DNA of 34,953 bases from an uncultured Clostridia bacterium (GCA_947625095.1 CANQMX010000019.1:1-34953), one strand, 5' to 3'. Positions 13,617-22,620 are shown, numbered from the stretch's first letter. Numbers and translations are program-made. Notes: generated from the letters alone by a model not told the origin.

Positions 13617-15758
13617 TCAGCCCATGTTGGCGAGATCGGCATAGCGCTTTTCGTATTTTGTGGAGCAATCGCCGACGTATTTGTTGATGATCTGCGTCTG
13701 CTTATCCGACGTGTACTGCGAGATGCTCTGCGTCTTCAAATTCTCGAAGAAGAGATAGGAGAACGTGCCCTCTTCGCCCTTTTCCGCGTCGATGTAGGTG
13801 AAGGGCGAGGTGTTCGCCGCCGTGAAGGAGAACGTGCAGTAGATGAAGTGCCAGCCGTACTCGGAGGGAACGACGATGTAATTCCCCGCGCCCAACTCGC
13901 ACGCCTTTTGCGCCGCATACTCGAATTCGGAGACGAAGTTGGTCTTGGCGGGCGTCACCGCGTAGCCGAGGTAGGGATTCAGCCCCGCCGTATCGGTATT
14001 GTATGCAAAGGACAACTCGTTGATGACGGAGAACGCCGTATTTTCCCACGAGCCACGGACAAACATCTTGTTCGCATCGAACGGGGTATCGCCCGTCACT
14101 TTGCCCGACGCGTAGACGAACTTATCGTAGTCCACATCGCCATTCGTTTTATAATATGCGCTTGCGGATTGGGCGAAGTAGGTGGCGCCCTGTTCGGTGC
14201 CTTCGACGTTGAGGTCTGCCGACGTCAAGTAACCCTTGACTTCTGTGAGGAAGCCGTCGATGTCGATCTTGTTGGGGGTGAGGGTGTAGGTGGTCTTATC
14301 CCCATCCTTCTTTTCCGTCACCCTGCCGTTGTAGGTGTACTTGCCGTAGTAGTTTTTGAGCGCCTCGTACTTGTTGTTGCCCTCCGCATTGAGGCAGTCC
14401 TCAAAGAAGAGATATTCGCGTTTGCCCTCCTCGTAGCCGTAGCCATCGGTCGCCGAAGTGATCTTGAAGGAGTAGTCCTCCTCGCCCGTGAACCACGTTC
14501 CGCGCTGGTCGGTCGCCTTGACGTTTTTTAGAATGGCGGCGCGCTGTGCGAACTTGTTTCCCTTGACATCGCCGCTATCGATGGGCGCATCTTCGAGCGT
14601 CTGCGACTGCGCCGTGGAGAAGGGAAGCAGAATGTTGATGACAAAGCCGTAGTTTTTCTCGGGCGCGGTGAGCACGAACGACGTATCGGACATCCCGTCG
14701 AGCGCCGTTTCATAGCCAGAGGCGTTATCCTTATAGGTCGCCTTCTGCTCCTCGAGTTTGGAGGTGAATTTCCCCTCTACCCAATTGGCGTTGTTGATAT
14801 TTTCGGAGATCTTGTCCTCCGCCTCTTTTTCGAAACAGTCGTTGAGTTTTTGGAGGACGGCGCTCTCATACGCGCTCTTGACTTCCATGGAGTAGTAGAC
14901 GAGATTTTCGATCTCGCTCGTATCCTCGCCCGAATAGAGCAGGGCGTAGGAGCGGAGATTGCTCAAAAATTGGGTGTAGGCCTTGCGGCGGGTGGTGGCG
15001 GTGGAGCCATCGACCGTCTCGTATGTGCCGCAGTTCGCAGCGGAGCGAGCGCCCGTGCCCGTGTAGATGTAGTAATTTTCCTCGAAGTAGTCCTCATCCT
15101 CGGTGTTGACGCCCGTGGGGAGGGTACGCGCCTCCTCACTGTCGTCCTCCGCTTCCTCGGTGGCGGCGATGATGGTCTCTTCCTGCGAGTCGAGCGCGGA
15201 GTTGACGGAGACGCGAAGGTCGTAGATCGCCTTCTTTTCTTCCTTGTCCGTGAGGAAGTAGCCGAGACCTGCGATCTCCTCTTCGAGCGCCTTCTTTTCC
15301 GCGGAGGCGTTCTTGTTGGCCTCGCTTGCTGCGGAGACAGCCGCCTCGTAGCCCGCTACGGTGTATTCTTTCCCCTCGGTATCGCCGTTTTGGAGGAAGT
15401 ACACTTTGGCATATTGAATGTAGACCTGACGGTTGATAAGGGTATCGCAGATGGTATCGAACGCCTGCCCGTAGGAGTAGCCGCTGTTGTTGACAAGCGA
15501 ACTGCCCTGCGAGACAAAGAGGGAGACGAGATCGCGCTTGGTGATCTCCGACGTGGTGATGACCTTTTGATAGTCCTTGCCGGCGTAGGCGCCGCCCTCC
15601 TGAAAATCTGCCGCGGAAGTGATGTTGACTTCGGCGACGACCTGCTCATAGTCCTTGCGGGTATCCTGCGTGGTGAGGCCATCGCACCCCGCGAGTACCC
15701 CGCACGCCATGACCGCCGAAAGTGCGACAGCCGCTACCGCTCTCTTTTTCATCTTCAT
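13617..15758 (-). CDS. Large foldase-like lipoprotein (SurA/PrsA-related, peptidyl-prolyl isomerase-like)
   Basis: 713 residues with a lipobox (GVLAGC), so the protein is tethered to the outer face of the membrane. The N-terminal part has the SurA-N look (ITKRDLVSLFVSQG, then DTICDTLINRQVYIQYAKV). The C-terminal end ACELGAGNYIVVPSEYGWHFIY resembles the closing strand of parvulin domains (GYHI-type). It is more than twice the length of PrsA, with a long middle part containing an acidic, disordered patch (EEAEDDSEEARTL). It shares a transcript with uppP, pointing to envelope biogenesis. The PPIase assignment is tentative because the usual active-site residues could not be placed. Confidence 0.7.
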   Translation of the reverse strand: MKMKKRAVAAVALSAVMACGVLAGCDGLTTQDTRKDYEQVVAEVNITSAADFQEGGAYAGKDYQKVITTSEITKRDLVSLFVSQGSSLVNNSGYSYGQAFDTICDTLINRQVYIQYAKVYFLQNGDTEGKEYTVAGYEAAVSAASEANKNASAEKKALEEEIAGLGYFLTDKEEKKAIYDLRVSVNSALDSQEETIIAATEEAEDDSEEARTLPTGVNTEDEDYFEENYYIYTGTGARSAANCGTYETVDGSTATTRRKAYTQFLSNLRSYALLYSGEDTSEIENLVYYSMEVKSAYESAVLQKLNDCFEKEAEDKISENINNANWVEGKFTSKLEEQKATYKDNASGYETALDGMSDTSFVLTAPEKNYGFVINILLPFSTAQSQTLEDAPIDSGDVKGNKFAQRAAILKNVKATDQRGTWFTGEEDYSFKITSATDGYGYEEGKREYLFFEDCLNAEGNNKYEALKNYYGKYTYNGRVTEKKDGDKTTYTLTPNKIDIDGFLTEVKGYLTSADLNVEGTEQGATYFAQSASAYYKTNGDVDYDKFVYASGKVTGDTPFDANKMFVRGSWENTAFSVINELSFAYNTDTAGLNPYLGYAVTPAKTNFVSEFEYAAQKACELGAGNYIVVPSEYGWHFIYCTFSFTAANTSPFTYIDAEKGEEGTFSYLFFENLKTQSISQYTSDKQTQIINKYVGDCSTKYEKRYADLANMG

Positions 15759-15825
15759 ATCTTTTTCGCTCCGAACTTCTTGTTTTGGGTGCGGGACATA
15801 CGCCCCGCATTTTCATACATTCCCT

Positions 15826-15854
15826 ATTATAACCTATTTCTGCGAATTGTGCAA
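15826..15854 (-). promoter_or_regulatory. Promoter of the foldase-uppP operon
   Basis: Minus strand TTGCAC (15854-15849), 17-base spacer, TATAAT (15831-15826). The leader of about 65 bases contains a small GCGGG/CCCGC hairpin. This promoter sits in the 112-base gap after mfd. Confidence 0.8.
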
Positions 15855-15870
15855 TTCTTTTTTAGGAAAA

Positions 15871-18800
15871 TCACGCAAAAGTTGCCGCAAATTTGAGAAA
15901 TTTCGTCATCTGTACCATCGTTTTGCCGCTGTCCGACGCGGGACGGAAGCGGAGAACGGGCGCGGTCGTCATATCAAGGGCGTAGTAGCCGCGGTATTTT
16001 TCCATGGCGGCCTGCATCCGCTCGTCCGAAAGCGCCGCAAGCGAGGTGAATTCCAAGGCGCCCCCCTTGCCGTTCACCGAGATCTTTTTGACTTTGAGGC
16101 GGGCAGCGTAACTCTTCATCACCGCGATGACGAGGAGGTTCAAAGTCTCGGGCGGGAGCGGCCCGTAGGTCTCCTCCATCGACGTGCAGACGCGCTTGTA
16201 GTCCGACGCGTTGCGGATCTCGGCGATCTGCTTGTAGCAATCCATGCGACCCGCGGGGGATTCGACGTATTTTTCCGAGATGAACGCCGTCGCTTTGACG
16301 TCGAGGTCGACGGGGTCTTGCCGCTCGCCCGTGAGTTCCTCCTTCAAGAGTTTGGCGTACAACTCGTAGCCCACCTTATCCATGTGGCCGTGCTGCTCCG
16401 CACCAAGGACGTTGCCCGCGCCGCGGATCTCCAAATCGCGCATGGCGATCTTGAAGCCCGCGCCGAGTTCCGTGAACTGCATGATGGCTTTGAGGCGCTC
16501 GGCGGCGTTTTCCGTCATGACCTTTTCCGCCTTGTAGGTGAAATAGGCGTGCGCGAGGCGCTGCCCCCTACCCACCCTGCCGCGGAGCTGGTAGAGCTGG
16601 GAGATGCCCAGCCTATCCGCATCGATGACGATGAGGGTGTTGGCGTTGGGAAGATCGACGCCGTTTTCGATGATGGTCGTGGTGACGAGGATATCGGACT
16701 CGCCGCGGTAGAAGCCGAACACGTTTTTTTCGAGCGTGGACTTCTCCATTCTGCCGTGGGCGACGGCGACGCGCGCCTCGGGGAGAATTTCGCGGACGCG
16801 GCGGGCGTAACTTTCGATGGTCTCCACGCGGTTGTAGAGCAGGAAGATTTGCCCGCGGCGGGCGATCTCGCGAAGGCAGGCGTCGCGGATGAGGGTCTCC
16901 GTCTCCTCCGTGACGTAGGTCTGCACGGGCAGGCGCGCCTGCGGGGGCGTGCGGATGGTGGAGATATCGCGGATGCCCGAGAGGGACAGGTGCAGGGTGC
17001 GCGGAATGGGGGTCGCCGTCATGGTGAGGCAGTCCACATTGCGCTTGACGTTCTTGATCTTCTCCTTGTGCTCGACGCCGAAGCGCTGTTCTTCATCGAG
17101 AATGAGAAGCCCGAGGTCGCGGAATTTGACGTCGGCGGAGAGAAGCCTGTGCGTGCCGACGAGAAGATCCACCTCGCCCCTTGCGGCGGCGGAGACGGCC
17201 GCGTTGATCTCCTTTTCGGTGCGGAAGCGGTTGAGACAGGCGACGCGCACGCCAAAGTCCTTCATGCGCTCCGAGGCCGTCTGGAAGTGCTGTTCGGAGA
17301 GCACCGTGGAGGGGCACATGAGCGCCACTTGCCGACCCGCCAGAATACAGAGATAGGCGGCGCGCAGGGCGACCTCCGTTTTGCCGAAGCCGACGTCGCC
17401 CACGAGCAGGCGATCCATGACCTTATCCGAGCACATATCCTCGCGAATTTCATCGAAGGAGGTGCGCTGGTCGGGGGTCTCCTCGTAGGGAAACGCCGCC
17501 TCGAACTCCTCCATCTCCTCGCGGTAGTCGGGAAAGACGAAGCCGCGGCGCTCCTGCCGCTCGGCATACAGGTTTTTGAGGTCGAACGCCATCTTCCGCA
17601 AAGAGGCGCGGACGCGCGCCTTGACGCGCTCGAACTCGCCGCCGCCTATCTTGGAGAGGGCGGGGTTATCGCCCCCCATGTACTTGGAGAGGGCGTCCAT
17701 CTGCTCGACGGGGACGTAGAGGGTGTCGCCGTCGCGGTATTCGAGGGCGATGTATTCCTTGGTGCCGTCGGTAGTCTCGATCTTCTTCGTGCCCGTGATG
17801 CGCCCGACGCCGTACATCTCGTGCACGGCGTAATCCCCCACCTCGGGCGCGACGAAAAAGTCGCCGCGGCGCTTTTTGATGCGGCGCTCCTTAGGCGCTT
17901 TGGTGAATAAGTCGCCCGTGCCGATGACGGCGAGTTTACATTCGTGGAGAAGGAAGCCGTGTTCGAGCGTTTCGGGCGCGGCCGCAGCCCCCGTGAATCC
18001 CGCGAGCGAGGCGGGCAGCGACGTGAGGGAGACGCTGAGTTCCGCAAGTTCCTCCCCGACGCGCTCGGCGCGCTCCTTCGAACCGCACCACAGCATGACG
18101 CGGTAGCCCGTCTTTTTCCACGCGGCGATGTCGGTGGCGAGGTCGGGGAGGGAATTGAGATAGCGCCGCGCGGGAGGCGCGGAGATGTGGAACATTTTGA
18201 GCGGCTCGAAAAAGCCCACCGCACCCGAAAACGAGGCGAGCGCAAGCGTGCGGCAGGCGGAAAAATTTGCAATATGCGGCTTGGGAACGTACTGCGCCTC
18301 GGAAAAGCGCATGACCTCCCCCGCCGCGTAGAGGGCGCGGAAGCGTTCGCCGTGCTCGCCGTAAAGCCCTTCCAACTTATCCGCGATGAGTTTGGGTTCA
18401 TCGAAGATGACGAGGGCGTCGCCGAAGAGGTCGCGCGGCTCGGCGGCGTTTGCAAGGAGGGGCAGGAGAAAATCCGAACGGTAGCCCTCCTCTTCCAGAC
18501 TTTCGGCGAGGGCGCGGACACGCTCGCGGGCGGCGGCGGGGGCGGCGGCAATTTCGCGCTTCAAATATTCGGCGATGTGCTGCGCTTCGCCCGCCGCGGG
18601 ACAGGCGTCGGAAGCAGCGAGGATATCGATGGCGGGAAGCTGGGGATAGCGTTCGCCCGTCGCCTCGTCGTACGGCTTGATGGCCTCCACCTCGTCGCCG
18701 AAAAAGTCGACGCGCACGGGGTGCTCGGAATTGATGGGAAAGATATCGAGGATATCGCCGCGCACCGCAAACGCGCCGGGGGCTTCCACATCGTACTCAC

Positions 18801-19257
18801 GGGAATAGCCCGCGCGGGAGAGCTCCTCGACGAGGGCGCGCATATCCACCTCTTTGCCCGCTTCGAGATGAAAGACGGGCAGGCGTTTGGGGACAAGTTG
18901 GGCGAGCGCCTCCACATCGGCGACGAGCACATCGGCGCCGCGCTCCCATTCGTAGAGGGCGTTGAGGCGGCGGTAGAGGGCGTCCTTGGACGCCGCCCTG
19001 CGGTAGAGGAGCACCTCATCCTTGGCACACAAAAGGGCGCACTTCTTGCCCGAAAGTGCGCCGATGGATTCCGCCGCGCGCTTTGCCGTGAGCGCATCCG
19101 CCGTGACATAGACGGCACGCCCCCCTACGAGCGCGGCGATGAAGTATTTAACGGGGTCGGAGACGCCGAACACCGCCGCAGGCACGCCCGTTTCCGCAGC
19201 CGCCCCGACGAGAGCGAACTCGCCCCCCACCGTTTCAAAGGAAAAAAAGCCCTTCAT
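15871..19257 (-). CDS. mfd: Transcription-repair coupling factor
   Basis: 1128 residues, normal for Mfd. It displaces RNA polymerase stalled at DNA lesions and recruits UvrA. Domains in order: an N-terminal UvrB-like part (YSREYDVEAPGAFAVRGDILDIFP), the RNA-polymerase interaction domain (VGDYAVHEMYGVGRITG) and the helicase. The helicase shows Walker A LLVGDVGFGKTEVALRA, box II ILDEEQRFGV, motif III MTATPIPRT and motif VI QLRGRVGRG. A C-terminal TRCF domain follows. The ATG at 19257 overlaps the pth stop as ATGA, so the two are translationally coupled, as in many Firmicutes. No terminator is evident before the next promoter. Confidence 0.97.
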   Translation of the reverse strand: MKGFFSFETVGGEFALVGAAAETGVPAAVFGVSDPVKYFIAALVGGRAVYVTADALTAKRAAESIGALSGKKCALLCAKDEVLLYRRAASKDALYRRLNALYEWERGADVLVADVEALAQLVPKRLPVFHLEAGKEVDMRALVEELSRAGYSREYDVEAPGAFAVRGDILDIFPINSEHPVRVDFFGDEVEAIKPYDEATGERYPQLPAIDILAASDACPAAGEAQHIAEYLKREIAAAPAAARERVRALAESLEEEGYRSDFLLPLLANAAEPRDLFGDALVIFDEPKLIADKLEGLYGEHGERFRALYAAGEVMRFSEAQYVPKPHIANFSACRTLALASFSGAVGFFEPLKMFHISAPPARRYLNSLPDLATDIAAWKKTGYRVMLWCGSKERAERVGEELAELSVSLTSLPASLAGFTGAAAAPETLEHGFLLHECKLAVIGTGDLFTKAPKERRIKKRRGDFFVAPEVGDYAVHEMYGVGRITGTKKIETTDGTKEYIALEYRDGDTLYVPVEQMDALSKYMGGDNPALSKIGGGEFERVKARVRASLRKMAFDLKNLYAERQERRGFVFPDYREEMEEFEAAFPYEETPDQRTSFDEIREDMCSDKVMDRLLVGDVGFGKTEVALRAAYLCILAGRQVALMCPSTVLSEQHFQTASERMKDFGVRVACLNRFRTEKEINAAVSAAARGEVDLLVGTHRLLSADVKFRDLGLLILDEEQRFGVEHKEKIKNVKRNVDCLTMTATPIPRTLHLSLSGIRDISTIRTPPQARLPVQTYVTEETETLIRDACLREIARRGQIFLLYNRVETIESYARRVREILPEARVAVAHGRMEKSTLEKNVFGFYRGESDILVTTTIIENGVDLPNANTLIVIDADRLGISQLYQLRGRVGRGQRLAHAYFTYKAEKVMTENAAERLKAIMQFTELGAGFKIAMRDLEIRGAGNVLGAEQHGHMDKVGYELYAKLLKEELTGERQDPVDLDVKATAFISEKYVESPAGRMDCYKQIAEIRNASDYKRVCTSMEETYGPLPPETLNLLVIAVMKSYAARLKVKKISVNGKGGALEFTSLAALSDERMQAAMEKYRGYYALDMTTAPVLRFRPASDSGKTMVQMTKFLKFAATFA

Positions 19258-19817
19258 GCGTTGTATTTGGTCATGACGATATCGATGTTCTCCCCGCGCG
19301 CAATGGCGATGGCCGCCTCCGCCGCACGGTGACACGCCGACGTGAAGAGGTCGTAATCCTCCTTCTTCACCTCGGAGAGGACGTAGTTGATGAGCGGAAT
19401 GTTGACTTCCTCGTCGCGGATGCCCACCCGGACACGGGCAAACGCCGTAAGCCCCGTTTCGGCGATCACCGACCGCATCCCGTTGTGCGTGCCCGCGCTC
19501 CCCGAGGGGCGAACGCGGACATGGCCCTTGGGAAGATCGTAATCATCGTAGATGACGACGAGGTCCTTCTCCGTCAGTTTGTACTTGCCCATGAGTTGCT
19601 TGACGGCGCGACCCGAGGCGTTCATGTACGTCATGGGACGGGCGACGACGATCTTTTCGCCGTCGATGTACCCCTCCGCGACGCTCGCCTCACACTCCTT
19701 TTTCTTGAATTTTGCGCCGAGCATCGCCGCGACGTCCCCTGCCGCGAGGAAGCCCATGTTGTGAAAGGTCTTTGCGTATTTTTCCTCGGGATTGCCGAGG
19801 CCGACGATGAGAAACAT
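19254..19817 (-). CDS. pth: Peptidyl-tRNA hydrolase
   Basis: 187 residues. It releases peptides from prematurely dropped peptidyl-tRNA. The active-site residues of the family can be seen: His in KTFHNMGF, Asn in MTYMNASG, Asp in YDDYDLPKG and Asn in GTHNGMRS. It overlaps mfd by 4 bases. The start ATG at 19817 is preceded by GGAAAAG. No convincing promoter was found in front of it; the upstream 70 bases hold a duplicated GGGTGATGTGCGCTTGG, so it may be transcribed from further upstream (prs). Confidence 0.96.
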   Translation of the reverse strand: MFLIVGLGNPEEKYAKTFHNMGFLAAGDVAAMLGAKFKKKECEASVAEGYIDGEKIVVARPMTYMNASGRAVKQLMGKYKLTEKDLVVIYDDYDLPKGHVRVRPSGSAGTHNGMRSVIAETGLTAFARVRVGIRDEEVNIPLINYVLSEVKKEDYDLFTSACHRAAEAAIAIARGENIDIVMTKYNA

Positions 19818-19847
19818 ATTGCTTTTCCGTGTTTTTTATGCGTTTTT

Positions 19848-19882
19848 GGGTGATGTGCGCTTGGGGGGTGATGTGCGCTTGG
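19848..19882. repeat. Tandem 18-bp duplication ahead of pth
   Basis: GGGTGATGTGCGCTTGG occurs at 19848-19864 and again at 19866-19882, with the start of a third unit after it. It lies 31 bases upstream of the pth start codon. Confidence 0.8.
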
Positions 19883-19886
19883 GGGT

Positions 19887-19915
19887 GAAAAGCCGCCGCG
19901 CAGAAGCGGCGGCTT
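19887..19915 (-). terminator. Hairpin with short T-run between prs/RNA region and pth
   Basis: Perfect 10-bp stem AAGCCGCCGC/GCGGCGGCTT with a 6-base loop, followed on the minus strand by TTTTCACC. It would end transcripts arriving from prs or the possible RNA gene. Confidence 0.6.
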
Positions 19916-19937
19916 GGATGGACTGCGTTTATGGCGT

Positions 19938-20000
19938 ACCCCCACCCCTACTACGGAGGGGGTAAGATACACTCCGCCCCTGCGGGGCGTCGGTATGAGG
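19938..20000 (+). repeat. Two-hairpin intergenic repeat, copy C
   Basis: Hairpin 1 CCCCT/AGGGG, linker TAAGATACACTC, hairpin 2 CGCCCC/GGGGCG with loop TGC, then TCGGTATGAGG. It abuts copy D directly. Confidence 0.8.
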
Positions 20001-20070
20001 AGACCCCCATACCCCTGCTCCCGTGGAAGGGGCAAGATACACTCGCCGCCAATGGCGGCTCGGTATGAGG
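20001..20070 (+). repeat. Two-hairpin intergenic repeat, copy D
   Basis: Hairpin 1 CCCCT/AGGGG with a different loop, linker CAAGATACACTC, hairpin 2 GCCGCC/GGCGGC with loop AAT, then TCGGTATGAGG. The change of hairpin 2 on both arms against copy C is compensatory. Confidence 0.8.
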
Positions 20071-20074
20071 GTCG

Positions 20075-20330
20075 GGCGCTGTCGTTTCTCCGAGCTACTG
20101 CACGGTGAAACTTGGTGCGAGGCGGGTTTCCCGCCGCTGCACTTTGGGCGGCAGGTTCCGCCGCAAAGCCCATCGCGCTTGCCAGCGCTCATGTCGCGGT
20201 GCGCTCACAGCCCACAGGGCTGTTGAGCATGGTGCACCGCTCCACCCCATTTGCCACACTACCGTAGGCTTAATGTCGGGGCAAGCGTTTTCGAGCCGCA
20301 ACTCCATCTCCCATACAAGTTACATTCCTC
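20075..20330 (-). ncRNA. Possible structured RNA, several consecutive hairpins
   Basis: No protein frame fits this stretch, but at least five local hairpins follow each other: 20196-20240 (two-part stem, GCGGTGC/GCACCGC outside, CAGCCC/GGGCTG inside), 20175-20188 (GCGCT/AGCGC), 20142-20168 (CTTTG+GGCGG/CCGCC+CAAAG), 20121-20135 (GGCGGG/CCCGCC) and 20100-20118 (GCAC/GTGC). Strand is set to minus because flanking genes and the downstream terminator point that way. It does not show the hallmark sequences of RNase P RNA, tmRNA or SRP RNA that I know; raiA-motif and 6S RNA should be tested. Immediately after prs an inverted repeat (CGTTCAATTT at 20331-20340 region with AAATTGAACG near 20381-20390) encloses another hairpin. 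Confidence 0.4.
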
Positions 20331-20394
20331 GTTCAATTTGTTTTTGAGCATACGCCCGCAAAGGGCGGAGACGAAAAAAGAAATTGAACGAAAT

Positions 20395-21342
20395 TCAGTC
20401 GTAGATCTTGCTCATGGGTTTATCGAGGTAGACGTTCTCGATGGCGGCGGCGAAGATGTCCGCCGTGGAGAGGATCTTCATGATGGGAAGTTTCTTTTCG
20501 GGCGGGAGTTCGATGGTATCGAGCATGACGAGTTCGTCGATGGGCGAGCCTTTCAGCCGCTCGATGGCCGGCCCCGAGAGCACGGCGTGCGTGCAACACG
20601 CCTTGATCTCCTTTGCCCCAGCCGCAACGAGCGCCTCCGCGCCCTGCACAATGGTGCCGCCCGTATCGATGATGTCGTCCACCAGGAGACACCGCTTGCC
20701 CTCCACCTCGCCGATGATGTTCATGACCTCCATGACGTTGGCGCGCGGACGGCGCTTATCGATGATGGCAAGGGGACAGCCGAGGCGTTCCGCCACCTTC
20801 CTCGAACGGTTGACCGAGCCGATATCGGGCGAGACGACGATGAAATCTTCGCCGAGCTGCCCTGCAAAATAACTGTAAAGCAGCGGCCCGCCCAAGAGAT
20901 TATCCACGGGAATGTTGAAAAAACCCTGTATCTGCGCGGCGTGCAAGTCCATGGTGAGCACCCTGTCCGCCCCCGCCGAGGTGATGAGGTCGGCCACGAG
21001 TTTTGCCGTGATGGGGTCGCGCGAGCGCGCCTTTCTATCCTGCCGCGCGTAGCCGAAGTACGGCACGACGGCGGTGACGCGCCCCGCGGAAGCACGCTTT
21101 GCCGCGTCGATCATGATGAGAAGTTCCATCAAATTGTCGTTGACGGGGGCGGAAGTCGATTGAATGATGAAAAGGTCCCGCCCTCTGACCGTTTCGGCAA
21201 TGTGAACGGCGGTCTCGCCATCGGAAAACTTGCCCACTTCCACTTCGCCGAGGCTCGTGTTGAGCTTCGCAGCGACCGCCCTTGCCAACGATAGGTTGGA
21301 ATTGCCCGCAAACAGCTTGATCTCATTTCCGTGCGTGATCAT
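20395..21342 (-). CDS. prs: Ribose-phosphate pyrophosphokinase
   Basis: 315 residues, the usual length for class I PRPP synthetase, which makes phosphoribosyl pyrophosphate for nucleotides, histidine and tryptophan. The PRPP loop LLVDDIIDTGGTI is intact, as are the family start (IKLFAGNSNLSLARAVA), the flexible-loop region VVPYFGYARQDRKARSR and the ATP/Mg His motif in MDLHAAQIQGFF. The ATG at 21342 follows GAGGG. It has its own promoter directly upstream, overlapping the end of the malic enzyme gene's terminator. Confidence 0.97.
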   Translation of the reverse strand: MITHGNEIKLFAGNSNLSLARAVAAKLNTSLGEVEVGKFSDGETAVHIAETVRGRDLFIIQSTSAPVNDNLMELLIMIDAAKRASAGRVTAVVPYFGYARQDRKARSRDPITAKLVADLITSAGADRVLTMDLHAAQIQGFFNIPVDNLLGGPLLYSYFAGQLGEDFIVVSPDIGSVNRSRKVAERLGCPLAIIDKRRPRANVMEVMNIIGEVEGKRCLLVDDIIDTGGTIVQGAEALVAAGAKEIKACCTHAVLSGPAIERLKGSPIDELVMLDTIELPPEKKLPIMKILSTADIFAAAIENVYLDKPMSKIYD

Positions 21343-21374
21343 ATTTTTCCCTCGCAGTGTTTTCGCGCAGTTCT

Positions 21375-21403
21375 ATTGTAGCCGAAACGCCCGCTTTCGT
21401 CAA
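21375..21403 (-). promoter_or_regulatory. Promoter of prs
   Basis: Minus strand TTGACG (21403-21398), 17-base spacer, TACAAT (21380-21375). The -35 and the spacer lie inside the arms of the preceding hairpin. Confidence 0.8.
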
Positions 21404-21421
21404 TCGTTTGACGGGCGTTTC
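21384..21421 (-). terminator. Hairpin after the malic enzyme gene
   Basis: 10-bp stem GAAACGCCCG/CGGGCGTTTC with an inner TCAA/TTGA stem, 9 bases after the malic enzyme stop. There is no following T-run, so it may be a weak terminator or an RNA-end protecting hairpin. Confidence 0.5.
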
Positions 21422-21430
21422 CCGAAATTT

Positions 21431-22600
21431 TCACTTGCGGGCGACGCCGCTCGCTCTCGCCGCCGCCGCCACCGCCTTTGCGACCGCTTCGTGCGCCGAA
21501 AGATCGTAGGCGTAGGGCAGAATGTAGTCGGGCGAGAGTTCGCCCCGCACCGAGGACGCGATGGCCTCGCTCGCCGCGAACATCATTTCGTCGTTGATCG
21601 TGCGGGCGCGGACATCGAGTGCTCCGCGGAAGAGACCCGGAAATACCAATACATTGTTGATTTGATTGGGATTTTCCGATGAACCCGTGCCCACGATGGC
21701 AGCCCTCGAAGCGAGGGCTGCCTCCCGCGAAATTTCGGGAACGGGGTTGGCGCAGGAAAATACGATGGGAGATCGTGCCATGGAGCGCACCATCTCCCCC
21801 GTCACGCAATGGGCGACGGAGACGCCGATAAAGACGTCCGCGCCGCGCATGGCATCGGCGAGAGCGCCTTTGAGGTGGGCGCGGTTGGTGAGGGCGGCAA
21901 GTTCCCTGTGGGCGGGAGAGAGCGTTTCGTCCCCCTCGCAGAGAATACCGCTCTTATCGCAGGCGGTGACCTCCCCCACGCCGAAGCGCAGCAGGTACTT
22001 GGTGATCGCCGTGCCCGCCGCGCCCGCGCCGTTGATGACGACGCGCACATTTTCCCTTTTCTTGCCGACGAGTTTTAAGGCGTTGACGAGCGCAGCCGCC
22101 ATGACGACGGCTGTCCCGTGCTGGTCGTCATGAAAGACGGGGATATCGAGGTCTGCTTTCAGGCGCTGTTCGATTTCAAAGCAGCGGGGCGCGGCGATAT
22201 CTTCCAGATTGACGCCGCCGAAAGAACCCGCCAAGAGTTCGATGGTTTTGACGATCTCATCGGGGTCTTTGGAGCGGATGCAGAGCGGGAAGGCATCGAC
22301 CCCGCCGAACGCCTTAAACAGGGCGCACTTGCCCTCCATGACGGGCATACCCGCCTCCGGGCCGATGTCGCCGAGCCCCAAAACCGCCGTGCCGTCGGTG
22401 ATGACGGGAACGGTGTTCCAGCGGCGGGTGAGTTCGAAACTCTTTTCGGGGTCTCTTTGAATGGCGAGGCAGGGTTCGGCGACGCCGGGCGTGTAGGCGA
22501 GCGAAAGTTTTTCGCGGGTATCCACCTCCACACGGGGCACGACCTCGATTTTGCCGCGCCATGCGGCGTGCTCGATGAGAGATTGCTTTCTGTAATCCAT
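21431..22600 (-). CDS. NAD(P)-dependent malic enzyme
   Basis: 389 residues, the size of the short bacterial malic enzymes. It oxidatively decarboxylates malate to pyruvate. Features: the catalytic Tyr in LAYTPGVAEPCL, Lys in EGKCALFKAFGG, metal-binding acidic residues in GGVNLEDIAAPRCFEIE and FHDDQHGTA, and a Rossmann loop VVINGAGAAGTAI. The C-terminal nucleotide domain ends with the family's SSENPNQINNVLVFPG. The start at 22600 is supported by AAAGGAG. It is a monocistronic unit with its own consensus promoter. NAD or NADP preference cannot be read safely from the sequence. Confidence 0.95.
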   Translation of the reverse strand: MDYRKQSLIEHAAWRGKIEVVPRVEVDTREKLSLAYTPGVAEPCLAIQRDPEKSFELTRRWNTVPVITDGTAVLGLGDIGPEAGMPVMEGKCALFKAFGGVDAFPLCIRSKDPDEIVKTIELLAGSFGGVNLEDIAAPRCFEIEQRLKADLDIPVFHDDQHGTAVVMAAALVNALKLVGKKRENVRVVINGAGAAGTAITKYLLRFGVGEVTACDKSGILCEGDETLSPAHRELAALTNRAHLKGALADAMRGADVFIGVSVAHCVTGEMVRSMARSPIVFSCANPVPEISREAALASRAAIVGTGSSENPNQINNVLVFPGLFRGALDVRARTINDEMMFAASEAIASSVRGELSPDYILPYAYDLSAHEAVAKAVAAAARASGVARK

Positions 22601-22620
22601 GGCTACTCCTTTACGCGGAT

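Noticed and set aside
15655..17910. Long plus-strand open frame opposite mfd
   Set aside because: Antisense shadow: mfd motifs on the minus strand are complete and the plus frame has no start signal or recognisable domain.
19938..20070. Promoters in the repeat (TATCTT-like hexamers)
   Set aside because: No -35 at the right distance, and the hexamer is part of the conserved linker present in every copy regardless of gene orientation.
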